From Bdellovibrio reynosensis (GTDB lineage: Bacteria > Bdellovibrionota > Bdellovibrionia > Bdellovibrionales > Bdellovibrionaceae), in contig NZ_CP093442.1 in the NCBI RefSeq assembly GCF_022814725.1, forward strand, positions 1,178,001 through 1,242,000: 64,000 bases of DNA. The letters are read 5' to 3'. Of the stretch, positions 43,040 to 54,400 are shown in pieces. Below the pieces are notes generated by a model. That model was not told where the DNA came from, made no database searches, and saw only the letters and a list, made by a program, of their open reading frames with translations. Position 1 is the first letter of the stretch; each line of letters begins with the position of its first letter. A program made the position numbers and the translations under genes.

Positions 43040-44218
43040 ATGGGAAAAACAATGACAACATTTGATGCCAAATACAGCTTGTTAGCTCCGGGTCCCGTGA
43101 ACCTTCACCCAGAGGTGCGCAAAGCTTTGGCATTGCCGATGATTCACCACAGAACGCCTGAGTTTGATAAAATCTTAAAGAAAGTTTTAGCGGGAATTAA
43201 GACCATTTTTCAGACAACGCAAGACGTGTTTCTTTTGACCTCCACAGGATCTGGGGGCATGGAAGCGCTGCTTGTTAATGTTCTGTCACCGGGCGACAAA
43301 GTGATCGCCATCAATTCAGGAAAATTTGGTGAACGTTGGGCCGAGATGGCAAAAGCCTATGGCGCAGAAGTGATCATGATCGATGTGCCGTGGGGAAAAG
43401 CCGTTGATCTGCGCATTGTTGAAGGAACATTAAAAAATCATCCCGATGCGCGCGCCGTTCTTTGCCAAGCTTGTGAAACAAGCACCGCTGTAGCGCACCC
43501 CATTGAGGCTTTAGGAAAAATTATTAGCGCTTACCCAGAAACTTTATTCTTGGTTGATGCAATCACAGCGCTGGGAGCTTATCCATTACCAATGGATGCG
43601 TGGAATATTGATGGCTTGGTCGCAGGTTCGCAAAAAGCTTTCATGCTTCCTACAGGCATGACTTTTGTTTCGTTATCTTCAAAAGCGTGGAAGTTTGCAG
43701 AAAAAGCCACAACACCAAGATTTTATTTTGATTTGCGCAAGGAAAGAAAAGCCAACCAAGCCGGTGAAACTTTTTATTCTTCCAATGTCGCGATCATTCG
43801 CGCTTTAGACGTTGTTTTAGACATGATTCAAAAACAAGGCTTGGAAGAATTATTTAAATCCATTCATCGTAAAGCAGAATTCACAAGAGTTTTTGGGCAA
43901 AAACTAGGCATGATGCTTTATGCGGACTCCCCTAGTGATTCTGTGACAGCTTTAGTGGTCCCGCAAAAAATGGATGGGCAAAAAATTCGGTTGCACCTAG
44001 AGGAAACTCACAACATCACCATCATGGGTGGACAGGATCAAGCCAAAGGTAAAATCATTCGCATTGGTCACATGGGCTACATTCCTGATGAAGACATGGT
44101 GCGCTTGATTGAATGCCTTGGTCACACGTTAAGACATTTTGATCCAGGCTTCTTAAGCCTGGATCATATTTCGATTTTAACTGACGAAGCAAAACTGTGG
44201 TTGGAGCAAAATCCATGA
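43040..44218 (+). CDS. Class V aminotransferase (alanine-glyoxylate/serine-pyruvate type)
   Basis: The ATG at 43040 gives 392 residues; the ATG at 43052 is an equal choice, and neither has an ideal ribosome site. It is a PLP fold-type I enzyme with LLAPGPVNLHPEV, TSTGSGGMEALL, LVDAITALGAYPLP and the PLP lysine in VAGSQKAFMLPTG. Family members use glyoxylate, pyruvate or 3-phosphohydroxypyruvate. The next gene is a SerA-like dehydrogenase overlapping by 4 nt, so the pair probably makes serine from 3-phosphoglycerate. The function is inferred from context. Confidence 0.8.
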   Translation: MGKTMTTFDAKYSLLAPGPVNLHPEVRKALALPMIHHRTPEFDKILKKVLAGIKTIFQTTQDVFLLTSTGSGGMEALLVNVLSPGDKVIAINSGKFGERWAEMAKAYGAEVIMIDVPWGKAVDLRIVEGTLKNHPDARAVLCQACETSTAVAHPIEALGKIISAYPETLFLVDAITALGAYPLPMDAWNIDGLVAGSQKAFMLPTGMTFVSLSSKAWKFAEKATTPRFYFDLRKERKANQAGETFYSSNVAIIRALDVVLDMIQKQGLEELFKSIHRKAEFTRVFGQKLGMMLYADSPSDSVTALVVPQKMDGQKIRLHLEETHNITIMGGQDQAKGKIIRIGHMGYIPDEDMVRLIECLGHTLRHFDPGFLSLDHISILTDEAKLWLEQNP

Positions 44219-45201
44219 AAAAGAAAATTTTAATCACTGACAGATTTGCGCAAGACAGTTTTTTATATCTGCACCAGCATTCTCAATTTGAAGTCGTGCG
44301 CAGCGATCACCCTCAGCATTTGCCGCTAGAGCATTTAGTCAGTGCCCACGCTTTATTGATTCGTAGTCGCACAAAAATTGACGAGGAACTATTAAAAAAA
44401 GCTCGCCAGTTGCAGCTTATCATCACGTGCACAAGTGGATTTGATCACATCGACTTAGAAGCGACCCAGAAATGGGGCGTGACTGTGATGCACACTCCAT
44501 CGGCTAACATTGAATCAGCTGCACAGTTAACGTGGGCGCTAGTTTTAAACTGCGTAAATAACATTCACCAAGGTCACAAGATGGTGAAGGCCGGTGACTG
44601 GCAGCGGGATCTCATTACGGGGATTGAACTAAGCGGTCGCACTTACGGCATCGTGGGTTTAGGAAGAATTGGTTCACGAGTTGCACAAATTGCTCAAGCC
44701 TTCGGCATGAATGTCGTCGCCTATGACCCTTACCAGGATGACGAGGTATTTGAACGCCTTAAAATTCCGCGCTTAAGTTATGAGGAAGTCTTAAAAACGG
44801 CCGACGTCTTAAGTTTCCACGTGCCGAAAACATTGGAAACAGAACATATGTTAAACCGATCGCAGTTTGAATATCTTCATCGCGGCATCGTTTTAATCAA
44901 CACCTCCCGCGGTTCAATCATCAACGAAAATGATTTATGCGAAGCTCTAGAAAAAGGTTGGCTGCGCTCCGTCGGACTTGATGTGTATGAAAAAGAACCT
45001 CTTAGCAGAAATTCGAATCTGCTTTCATATAACAACGTGGTTTTAACCCCGCACATTGGAGCAAATACGGAAGATGCGTTCTTTAAAGCATCTCAGGTTG
45101 CAGCTAATAAGTTAATGGCTTTCTTCATTGATGGCTCCACTTCTGACACACTTCCCCCAAGAGCTCCGTGGTATGGAGCGGCTCCTTTTAAAGGAGAATA
45201 A
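44215..45201 (+). CDS. D-2-hydroxyacid dehydrogenase (SerA-like)
   Basis: The 328-residue protein is a D-isomer-specific 2-hydroxyacid dehydrogenase. The Rossmann motif is GIVGLGRIGSRVA, with catalytic Arg in INTSRGSIINE, Glu near DVYEKEP and His in LTPHIGANTEDA. There is no ACT domain, so it would be a short form without serine feedback. The ATG overlaps the aminotransferase stop (ATGA). 3-phosphoglycerate is the likely substrate given the partner; a hydroxypyruvate or glyoxylate reductase is the alternative. Confidence 0.82.
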   Translation: MKKKILITDRFAQDSFLYLHQHSQFEVVRSDHPQHLPLEHLVSAHALLIRSRTKIDEELLKKARQLQLIITCTSGFDHIDLEATQKWGVTVMHTPSANIESAAQLTWALVLNCVNNIHQGHKMVKAGDWQRDLITGIELSGRTYGIVGLGRIGSRVAQIAQAFGMNVVAYDPYQDDEVFERLKIPRLSYEEVLKTADVLSFHVPKTLETEHMLNRSQFEYLHRGIVLINTSRGSIINENDLCEALEKGWLRSVGLDVYEKEPLSRNSNLLSYNNVVLTPHIGANTEDAFFKASQVAANKLMAFFIDGSTSDTLPPRAPWYGAAPFKGE

Positions 45202-45250
45202 AAACAAAACAAAACTTGCCTGATTTCAACCTTTGAGGGACAAATTGTAC

Positions 45251-46587
<1,337 letters not shown>

Positions 46588-46608
46588 GCAAGGTTAGAGA
46601 TTTTTATG

Positions 46609-46646
46609 GGGGCGTTGCTTAGAGCCTGAGCAACGCCCTTTTTTTT
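46609..46646 (+). terminator. purA terminator
   Basis: GGGCGTTGCT pairs perfectly with AGCAACGCCC around a 9-nt loop, followed by eight T. It closes the purA transcript before the tRNA genes. Confidence 0.9.
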
Positions 46647-46689
46647 ATAAAAAAACGCAGATTTTTTTAAAAAACAGTAAGAAATCGTA

Positions 46690-46716
46690 TTGACTTTGGT
46701 CCCGTGTTACTACAAA
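46690..46716 (+). promoter_or_regulatory. Candidate sigma-70 promoter for the tRNA pair
   Basis: TTGACT (46690-46695) and TACAAA (46711-46716) lie 15 nt apart, about 23 nt before tRNA-Lys. The -35 is good; the spacing is short. Confidence 0.5.
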
Positions 46717-46739
46717 TTAGCACTTCCTAAACGGACAGT

Positions 46740-46815
46740 GGTTCGCTAGCTCAGCTGGTAGAGCACTTCACTTTTAATGAAGGGGTCGATGGTTCGAATC
46801 CATCGCGAGCCACCA
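46740..46815 (+). tRNA. tRNA-Lys (UUU)
   Basis: The 76-nt sequence folds as a full cloverleaf. The acceptor GGTTCGC/GCGAGCC has one G-U pair. The D arm is GCTCAGCTGGTAGAGC, the anticodon arm CTTCA-CTTTTAA-TGAAG with TTT, and the T loop TTCGAAT. The CCA end is encoded. Confidence 0.97.
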
Positions 46816-46877
46816 TTTTTTCCAACTTCGCTTTTGCAAGAAGGATGAAGAAAGAAAAAGTCTGTTTAACTCTAAAC

Positions 46878-46953
46878 GTTCCCATCGTCTAGGGGCCTAG
46901 GACACCTCCCTTTCACGGAGGATACAGGGGTTCAAATCCCCTTGGGAACGCCA
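46878..46953 (+). tRNA. tRNA-Glu (UUC)
   Basis: The 76-nt cloverleaf has acceptor GTTCCCA/TGGGAAC, anticodon arm CCTCC-CTTTCAC-GGAGG with TTC, T arm GGGG-TTCAAAT-CCCC and an encoded CCA. It probably shares the promoter of tRNA-Lys, 62 nt upstream. A copy of its 3' end lies 234 nt downstream. Confidence 0.97.
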
Positions 46954-46966
46954 ATTTATATTAAAA

Positions 46967-46999
46967 ATAAAAAACCCAATCCAACGGATTGGGTTTTTT
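46967..46999 (+). terminator. Terminator of the tRNA transcript
   Basis: AAACCCAATCC pairs with GGATTGGGTTT around an AAC loop, with T-rich sequence on the right and A-rich on the left. It ends the tRNA-Lys/tRNA-Glu unit and could also act on the minus strand. Confidence 0.85.
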
Positions 47000-47005
47000 A
47001 TTTTT

Positions 47006-47278
47006 ACGATAGTTCACGTACCCCAAGGGGAAGTGGACTTAAAAGCGTTGGGCGAACAAGCCCGTCAAAATCTCCAAAAAATTTTCGTCGCCCAACAACA
47101 GGGGTTCACTCGACGACGCAGGATGCGTCCTCGAGGGCGCCGTAGGCAGTCGCTACGCGACCGAGGGCCACGACGGCCCGAGCCCCATCCCCTTGGGAAC
47201 GCCAGCGAAGTTTCAAGCAAAGCTTGAAACCAGCACAAAGCGAGTCGTGAGCAAAGCGAACGAAGAGCCTGTAAGAAC
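47006..47278. repeat. Hairpin-rich non-coding segment with a split tRNA-Glu 3' end
   Basis: This 273-nt region has no credible gene. It contains several hairpins: GTTGGGCGA with TCGCCCAAC, AGGATGCGTCCT, GTCGC-TAC-GCGAC, GGGCC-ACGAC-GGCCC and GTTTCAAGC-AAA-GCTTGAAAC. ACAGGGGTTCA (47098-47108) and ATCCCCTTGGGAACGCCA (47187-47204) repeat the T arm and acceptor end of the tRNA-Glu gene, here separated by 78 nt instead of 1. It looks like a remnant of a mobile or recombined tRNA 3' end. Confidence 0.65.
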
Positions 47279-48169
47279 CTACCCCCGCCCCAAACTAAAA
47301 CTCCGCATAGAAATCGACCCATTCTGCAACTCTTCATACTCAAACTTCAATTCATCCGCAGAATCCGCAGCACCCAAAACATAATGAAGCGGATAATAAT
47401 GCTCCATCGTCGGAATACTCATCTTCCCTGCCTCCGTCCGATGGAAATCATTGAGCACCGCAGAGAAATCTCGATCAAGCAATCTCGCCTTCAACCACTC
47501 ATCATATTCAACCGCCCAATCATAGGGCTGCGCATTCGGCTCCCAACGAATCGTTCGCAAATTGTGAACAAGATTGCCGCTACCTAAAATTAAAATCCCC
47601 TTATCACGAAGCTGCGAGAGCTGCTTCCCAAGTTCTATATGATACTCGACGGGCTTTTCCATATGCAGACTTAGCTGCAGCACTGGGATGTCTGCTGCTG
47701 GATACAAATGGCGAAGCACTGACCAAGTACCATGATCCAATCCCCACATCTCTGTGTCTGCGTGAATTCGTGGATGCTGAACACTTTCGCGAATGAACTT
47801 AGCTATTTCAGGACTGCCCGGAGCGGGATACTGAACATCGAATAATTCTTGAGGAAATCCGTAAAAATCATGAATCGTTTTTGGCTTTGGCATTTCTGTG
47901 ATCCATGAGCCTTCCGTCATCCAATGAGCCGAAATAACTAAAATAGCTTTTGGTTTCGGAAGTTTTTCGCCAAGGCTATTCAATGTTTTTGTATAGGGAT
48001 TTGAATCTATCGCATTCATTGGTGAGCCATGACCGATGAACAAAACCGGCATTCTTTCGGAATTGGGACCATTCATTAGTTTGTCCAACATAGAAGACCT
48101 CAATAGTTTATAAATTGAAAACCCCATCGCCGCACAACCTAATGTCAGAATAGCTGATCGACGATTCAT
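47279..48169 (-). CDS. DODA-type extradiol aromatic ring-opening dioxygenase
   Basis: The 296-residue protein has an N-terminal hydrophobic or twin-arginine-like leader (NRRSAILTLGCAAMG). The DODA/YgiD family body follows: PVLFIGHGSPMNAI with the metal-binding His, LVISAHWMTEGSW, HDFYGFPQELFDVQYPAPGSPE and GSGNLVHNLR. Family members open catechol rings with iron or zinc; E. coli YgiD acts on L-DOPA. The leader is unusual and suggests export or membrane attachment. It overlaps the esterase gene by 4 nt. Confidence 0.85.
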   Translation of the reverse strand: MNRRSAILTLGCAAMGFSIYKLLRSSMLDKLMNGPNSERMPVLFIGHGSPMNAIDSNPYTKTLNSLGEKLPKPKAILVISAHWMTEGSWITEMPKPKTIHDFYGFPQELFDVQYPAPGSPEIAKFIRESVQHPRIHADTEMWGLDHGTWSVLRHLYPAADIPVLQLSLHMEKPVEYHIELGKQLSQLRDKGILILGSGNLVHNLRTIRWEPNAQPYDWAVEYDEWLKARLLDRDFSAVLNDFHRTEAGKMSIPTMEHYYPLHYVLGAADSADELKFEYEELQNGSISMRSFSLGRG

Positions 48170-48822
48170 AACGACTTAAGCCACTTTCTTGCATCGGTAA
48201 TAAGCTCAGGGGAAACGGAATGGTCGGCTGGGTATTCCTTATAAATCAAATCCAAATCGGCCGAACGAAGAATTCGCTCGGTATTTCTGGCAAGAGCTAC
48301 TGGAAGTTTAGAATCATATTCCCCGTGGCCGATAAAAATTTTCCGATCTCTGTAACTTGCTAAAGGCGATTTTTCAGAAGCCTGTGCAAATTCAGGCAGA
48401 GTTCGCCCAGAAGATGCAATGTACTTTTCAAGCGGAAGTTCTGATTGCAAAGCCAAACCGATAGTCATGATCGCGCCTTGGCTAAAACCAAAAATAGAAA
48501 TCTTCTCTAACGGGATTTTCGTTTTATCAGAAAGATCCAACAAAGCTTCTTCAATAAGTTGCAAACTCTTTTTCGCTTCATCCCAGTTATGAATCGGCCC
48601 GTGAGCTGTGAATTGAACATGAAACCACGCAAAAGCATTGGCGCCCAAAACCAAAGGGCCTCTTAAAGAAACGATCAGGCGGTCTTCGGCAAGAATCGGC
48701 CCAAGTTCCAGCATATTTCGCTCATTACTGCCGACACCATGAAGAAGAACCAGAGCTCCGTTTGGATTTCCAGGCGGAGCTAAAGTTATCGCTGAAAGAT
48801 CGCCAAAGTTTTGCGTGTGCAT
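48166..48822 (-). CDS. Alpha/beta-hydrolase, phospholipase/carboxylesterase type
   Basis: The 218-residue protein has the YpfH/carboxylesterase pattern: VLLHGVGSNERNMLELGPIL, the nucleophile elbow GFSQGA, an Asp region near GHGEYDSKLPV and His in PADHSVSPE. It should cleave short acyl or choline esters. It shares an operon with the DODA-type gene. The substrate is unknown. Confidence 0.85.
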   Translation of the reverse strand: MHTQNFGDLSAITLAPPGNPNGALVLLHGVGSNERNMLELGPILAEDRLIVSLRGPLVLGANAFAWFHVQFTAHGPIHNWDEAKKSLQLIEEALLDLSDKTKIPLEKISIFGFSQGAIMTIGLALQSELPLEKYIASSGRTLPEFAQASEKSPLASYRDRKIFIGHGEYDSKLPVALARNTERILRSADLDLIYKEYPADHSVSPELITDARKWLKSL

Positions 48823-48997
48823 TTTCAGACCTCCTCAAAGATCTCCCGCGAATCCTTAGTATTTATTTCTAATGCGCTGCTATCACTATGTTATTACCAA
48901 GCTAAGGCTGTTTTCCGTCAATGATATCACCTGACATAAATATCGATCCTTTTTTGTCGGTTGAATAGATGCCTAAAAGTGAATACAGTGTTTCCCG

Positions 48998-49516
48998 ATG
49001 GAAACGATCACGACAAAGTTCGAATTTGAAGACTTCAGAAGCCGCGGCGAACAATTCTTCCAGTCCCTCATTGATGCTCTGGCAGCCTTAGGTCTACCAA
49101 CCCACTTAGCCTCCGACCATCTCTGCTTCCGAGTCGCAACGACCGAAGAATACCAAGAATACAAAACTCACTTATTAAATCATGGTACGCTACTCACTGA
49201 AGCCAACGTTAACGGCCGCCCTATTGCCACATTTAAGTTGCACACACCTTTTAAAACAAAGACCCACGAAATTCCTTTGGTAGAACTCCCAGCACCAAAA
49301 CCAGGAGCGAACTACGCATCGGGCTTTGAACACGCAGAATTCATCATCGAAGAAAGCTTTGAGACATTCGCAGCAAGATTTCCAGAAGTAAAATTTGAAG
49401 AACCAACAAAGAAAACAATCAACGCAGAAATGTGCTTAAAACTTGAAGGCAAACAAGCAAAGTTCCATCATCAATCGTTAGAGAGAATTATCGAAATGGA
49501 AAAAGGCGAATCTTAA
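48998..49516 (+). CDS. YecM-family protein (VOC superfamily)
   Basis: The 172-residue protein resembles YecM, a metal-site fold related to glyoxalase/VOC enzymes. Visible features are THLASDHLCFRVATTEEY, HEIPLVELPAPKPG and GFEHAEFII, with histidines and a glutamate in metal-ligand positions. Its biological role is not established. Its stop overlaps the convergent small membrane protein gene by 4 nt. Confidence 0.82.
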   Translation: METITTKFEFEDFRSRGEQFFQSLIDALAALGLPTHLASDHLCFRVATTEEYQEYKTHLLNHGTLLTEANVNGRPIATFKLHTPFKTKTHEIPLVELPAPKPGANYASGFEHAEFIIEESFETFAARFPEVKFEEPTKKTINAEMCLKLEGKQAKFHHQSLERIIEMEKGES

Positions 49517-49794
49517 TTGCCCTTCCCCTCTTCGCGCTTAAACTTCCTGGTAAAATAGAAGCCAGTAATATTCGCGATCAACAAAACCAAATTCAAAACC
49601 GTAAAAACCCAGTTACCAAGATTATAAGAATAAACAGCAAGTCCAAGGCTAGCTACAATCTGCCCAGCGAAAAGATAAATAGAAACGCCCTCAGCCGTCC
49701 GATCACGAATCTGCTTTCGCACTTGATTCACAATCGTAGCGATCAAAATCAGCGAGGCCGCCCAACCTAGAAGATCGTTAGAAGACATGCGCAC
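49513..49794 (-). CDS. SemiSWEET/PQ-loop-like small membrane protein
   Basis: The 93-residue protein has three predicted membrane helices and a PQ-loop-like turn near residue 24 (IVNQVRKQIRDRTAEGVSIYLF). This is the layout of a SemiSWEET half-transporter, which dimerises to carry sugars. The proline of the PQ motif is not present, so transport activity is uncertain. It lies 3 nt after selO. Confidence 0.7.
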   Translation of the reverse strand: MRMSSNDLLGWAASLILIATIVNQVRKQIRDRTAEGVSIYLFAGQIVASLGLAVYSYNLGNWVFTVLNLVLLIANITGFYFTRKFKREEGKGN

Positions 49795-49797
49795 ACC

Positions 49798-51234
49798 TTA
49801 TGTCCCACAGAAAGTTTGATAGCCTTCATCATTAGCGGGTCTTTTGAATTCATCGCCATCCCCTGGTTCTACAAACGGGTTTCTAACAATATCAAGTAAC
49901 CGCTGTGCCACTGAATAGTCATCCTTTTCGACTGCGGCAGCTAAGGCTTTCTCAACCATGTGATTGCGTGGAATGACGGCGGGGTTACGGCTTTTCATTA
50001 ATTCCAAATCAGGATTCAAAGCCTGCCACGCCTTGTACCACTCTACGAATTCACCGTCTTTAAATAAAGGCTCATCCAACATCTTTCCTTCAGAAAGAGC
50101 ACGGAAGGTATTCGTGTAGTCGGCTTGATTTCTTTCCATCATTTCAAGCAAAGAGTTAAAAAGAGACATGTCATCTTCACCCTCTTTCACGAGACCTAAT
50201 TTTCCACGCATGCCAGAAACCCAATAACGCGAAAGATGTTCTGCGTACGTATCCAAAGCTGCTTCCGCTTTAGCAATAGCCTCTTCTTGATTAGTACTGA
50301 ATAGAGGCAACAAAGTTTCCGCAAAACGAGTTAAATTCCATTGCCCAATAGAGGGCTGCTGGCCATAGGAATATCTTCCTTGGGTATCAATGGAACTAAA
50401 AACAGTAGATAAAGAAAAACGATCCATAAAAGCACACGGACCATAGTCAATCGTCTCGCCTGAAATTGTCATGTTGTCTGTATTCATCACACCGTGAACA
50501 AAACCCACTTGCATCCATTTGACGATCAGGGAAGCTTGACGTTCGATCACGGCTTTTAAAAGACCTACATAGGGTTCAGGCTGGGACGCTAACTCTGGGT
50601 AATGACGTTGAATAGTGTAGTCAGCAAGTTCGCGAAGGTATTTTCCTTTTTCAACTCCTGCCGCATATTCAAAGGTTCCAACCCGAAGATGACTGCTAGC
50701 AACTCGAGTGAGCACCGCTCCCGGCAAAGAAGTTTCACGAATAACCTGTTCGCCCGTTGTTACAACCGCAAGACTTCTTGTGGTCGGAATATTTAACGCA
50801 AACATCGCTTCGCTAATAATGTATTCGCGAAGCATAGGACCTAGAGCGGCTAGGCCATCTCCCCTTCTTGAAAATCGCGTGCGGCCGGCCCCTTTTAACT
50901 GAATGTCGAAACGCTGACCTTTTGCAGTCACGTGTTCACCTAGAAGATTCGCTCTGCCGTCACCCAGCATATTAATATGTCCAAACTGATGACCGGCATA
51001 GGCTTGCGCCAAAGGCTCTGACCCATCGAATAGACTGTTACCAGCAAAATAATTCTGACCTTCTTTAGAAAGCGCAGAAACATTCAACCCTAGCGTGCGA
51101 GCCAGATCTTCATTGAACATGACCATGTGAGGGGAACGCGCCGGAGTCGGATTTATTCTTTCAAAAAAAACATCAGACAATCGCGCATAGGTGTTATCAA
51201 AGTTCCAGCCAAATTGGTTTTTATCGTCACTCAT
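49798..51234 (-). CDS. selO: Protein adenylyltransferase SelO (YdiU)
   Basis: The 478-residue pseudokinase-fold protein matches SelO/YdiU: FNEDLARTLGLN, AQAYAGHQFGHINMLGDGRA, DIQLKGAGRTRFSRRGDGLAALGPMLREYI (characteristic in part), FVHGVMNTDNMTISGETIDYGPCAFMD and QPSIGQWNLTRFAE. SelO transfers AMP from ATP to Ser, Thr or Tyr of redox proteins. It ends in ...CGT, where eukaryotic members have a selenocysteine and bacterial ones often a Cys. Confidence 0.93.
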   Translation of the reverse strand: MSDDKNQFGWNFDNTYARLSDVFFERINPTPARSPHMVMFNEDLARTLGLNVSALSKEGQNYFAGNSLFDGSEPLAQAYAGHQFGHINMLGDGRANLLGEHVTAKGQRFDIQLKGAGRTRFSRRGDGLAALGPMLREYIISEAMFALNIPTTRSLAVVTTGEQVIRETSLPGAVLTRVASSHLRVGTFEYAAGVEKGKYLRELADYTIQRHYPELASQPEPYVGLLKAVIERQASLIVKWMQVGFVHGVMNTDNMTISGETIDYGPCAFMDRFSLSTVFSSIDTQGRYSYGQQPSIGQWNLTRFAETLLPLFSTNQEEAIAKAEAALDTYAEHLSRYWVSGMRGKLGLVKEGEDDMSLFNSLLEMMERNQADYTNTFRALSEGKMLDEPLFKDGEFVEWYKAWQALNPDLELMKSRNPAVIPRNHMVEKALAAAVEKDDYSVAQRLLDIVRNPFVEPGDGDEFKRPANDEGYQTFCGT

Positions 51235-51445
51235 AACGATGGACAGTAAGACAAAAGCGAAACACCGTCCAGATGTAAAGGCTCAAACAACACCAGTGTC
51301 TTAATTTAAGAATATTTACCTGCACCCCCATAGTAAAAATGCGAGGACTCACTCAAGGTAAACATTTGTAAGAACTAAATAAATTCCAAAATAAATTCCT
51401 GTAAAGATACTAAACATTCCGTAGGATTCCGCCGAAGAGACGACT

Positions 51446-54400
51446 ATGATGTCTAAAGCCAGTTCGTATTTCATACACATCACAACTGCTCTATTTGCTT
51501 TGTTATTAACAAGCTGTATGGACGCAACGCTGGCTCCTCTATTAAGCGAAAATCAAGTCATGAGAAAAATCACAGTGGAATCTGGCACTGCTGTGTCCCT
51601 TGATGAAGGTATTGGCCATCAAATTACCTTAAGTATTGAGACTCCGGTTGTTCCAGGCGTAACTCTTAAGAATGAAGATCTGGGTTGGACTTTAAATGAC
51701 GAAAACGGTGACTTTGAAGCGTCAAATGGAACACTTATTGTACAGCCGGGGGTCACTTCGATTAGCTTCATCATCAAAGCGACTCGTGATGCTGAAATTG
51801 AAAGTGATGAAAGTTTTCAGCTTCGCTTCACTGGCGAGCATTTCGAAAATCTTGATACAAACCAAATTTCATTCGTCGTAAAAGATAAAACCACGCGTGC
51901 GAAAGTAACATCTTCAGCAAGTCTTGATTTTGGTCCGCAGCTTAAAGATACGGTGGCTGAAAAATCTCTAACTTTTTCAAACTCTGGGGATGCGCCAGCA
52001 CAAGGATTCACTCTCGGCGCGTTGTCGGCTCCCTTTGCATTTAAGGGTGGAACTTACCCTGGTACTGGCGGCACTTGTTCGGGAACATTAAATGGCCATG
52101 CTTCATGTACGGTCGTTCTTACTTACAGTCCAACAGAGGTAAATACCCATTCGCAGAATTTAACTTGGAACTACACAAACCCGGACCTTGCCGACAATGA
52201 TAGCTTAGGCATTTCTGGTTTGGGAGTGGAAGTCGCTGCTGTTCTAGGCGGTCGTCCTGCAGACCCAAGCAACGTGAATGATCTAGATATTACGGTTTCT
52301 GGTACCAATGTCACTCATTACCGCTACAAAGTCGGGCCGCAAGCAAGTACGGATTGTACAGTGGCGACGGGTTATTCTTCTGAAACTGCGATTAGCACAA
52401 AAATCGTGGATGATCTTACTTCGCTAGCGAATCAAAATTTAAAAATCTGCGCGGTCGGAAAAGATTCTAATAATTTCTGGCAACCATTCACAGCCGCAAC
52501 AAGTTATATTTGGAACTTCGACACAATTCGCCCAAGCGTTGTGATCAGCCAAAAAACAGGACAAACAGATCCGACGAATTCTTTGCCAGTAAACTTCTCT
52601 TTAGTTTTTAGTGAAGCAATTGCTGAATCATCTTTAACTGATTCTGACATAAGTTTTACAGGTTCTGCTTTAGTTAGCAGCCACACATTAACGAAAATTG
52701 ATAGTACTCACTATGACCTCACTGTTTCTGCCGTTGATAACAATGGTGTGATTCAGCCAGTGATTAACTCTGATAAGTTTTCTGATCTTGCTGGAAATCA
52801 TAATACCGTTTCCACGGCGAGCGACAATCAGGTAACTTATGATACGGCCGCCCCTGCTCTTCCAAACGCCCTAACTTGGTTACAGTCTTCTCCGTCTAAA
52901 GCAAGTCCTGTGACGGCGCAATGGACGCTTTCAACTTCAACGGACATAGCTGATCAAAAAATCCAGTTCTATAAGGATGCGAGTTGTTTACTTTTAGAAG
53001 GCTCAGCCATTTCACTAGCGACTTCGGCAACCTCTCGCACTTTCTCTGGAGCGGATGGTGAAACTTATACCTATAACCTCACCTTGATTGATACTTCAGG
53101 GAACGTCTCTGTATCTGCCTGTTCTACAGCTTTAGTGTTAGATCGCACAGCACCGACGGTGGCTTCGTTTAATCCTGCAACGAGTATTCGCTCAAGCTTA
53201 CCGACTTCTGTAACTGTAAACTTTAGCGAAGACATGCTTTCCACCTCGATTGAAAATTTAAGTAACTGGGCTATCACTTGTTCAGGTAGTGGATCGGCGT
53301 CAGTGGCAGGAGTGTCTGCTGCTTCAACGACGTCAGCTGTAGTAAATTTAACTGTGTCAGTTGCGCCAGCCAATGCAGAAATTTGTACATTGACTGCAAA
53401 AGCGACTTTGACTGATTTAGCTGGCAATGCGCCGTCTGCAGCTGGAACTGTTTCTTATACACTAGATTTACCGGGTACTGTGGCGTCAGTGACTTCTTCT
53501 TTAGCTAATGGAAGCTACAAAGCCGGTCAAGTAGTACCGGTGTCAGTGCAGTTTAGCGAAAACGTGACTGTGGCAAGTGGCTCTCCGCAACTTTTAATTG
53601 AAACTGGATCTACAGATCAAATCGCTACTTATGTCAGCGGCAGTGGATCAAATACCTTAATCTTTAATTATACGGTTCAGGCTGGAGACAACTCTTCAGA
53701 TTTAGATTATGAATCAGCGAATTCCCTGTCCTTAAACGGAAGCACTATTAAAGACAGCTTTGGAAATGACATGATTTTAACTCTGCCTGCTCCGGGTGCA
53801 ACTGGTTCTTTAGGTGCTAATAAAAATATCGTGATCGATACTCAAGCCCCAGATGCCTTTTCTATCTCAGGTGTTACTGGTGGCACTGATGCAACCGAAG
53901 ATGAATGGCTGACGAATGGCTCGACCGCGACGGCTCATTGGGTCGCAGCGGCTGGTAGTACGCAGTATACTGTAGAGATCCGTAACAATGATGCTTCAGC
54001 TTCGGTCTGCGCTGAACAGACTGTGGCGACGACATCTTATACATTTGCAGGCTGTACCTTAGTAAATGGCACTCAGTACACTTTAAGAGTTGCCGCGAAA
54101 GACGCCGTTGGCAACTCGACAGCGGCGACGAATAATGATTTTGTCTTTAACGTAAATACATCAGCGGTGATCGCGACAATCACGGGACAACCGACTGGTA
54201 AAACCAACCAAACAACACTTAATATTGACGTGGCCGGTGCTGATATTCAGACCTATCGTTATAAGGTCGGCGTTGCAGCCTCTACCAACTGTGCTGATGC
54301 CACTGGTTATTCAGGTGATATCGCCGCGGCTACGAATATTACTAATTCCGTGAGCGGATTAGGTAATACAGACATTAAAGTCTGCGTGATCGGTAAAAAC

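Noticed and set aside
47033-47343. Arg-rich reading frames on both strands after the tRNA genes
   Set aside because: They follow the GC-rich hairpins and the tRNA-Glu fragment, with no ribosome site and no domain.
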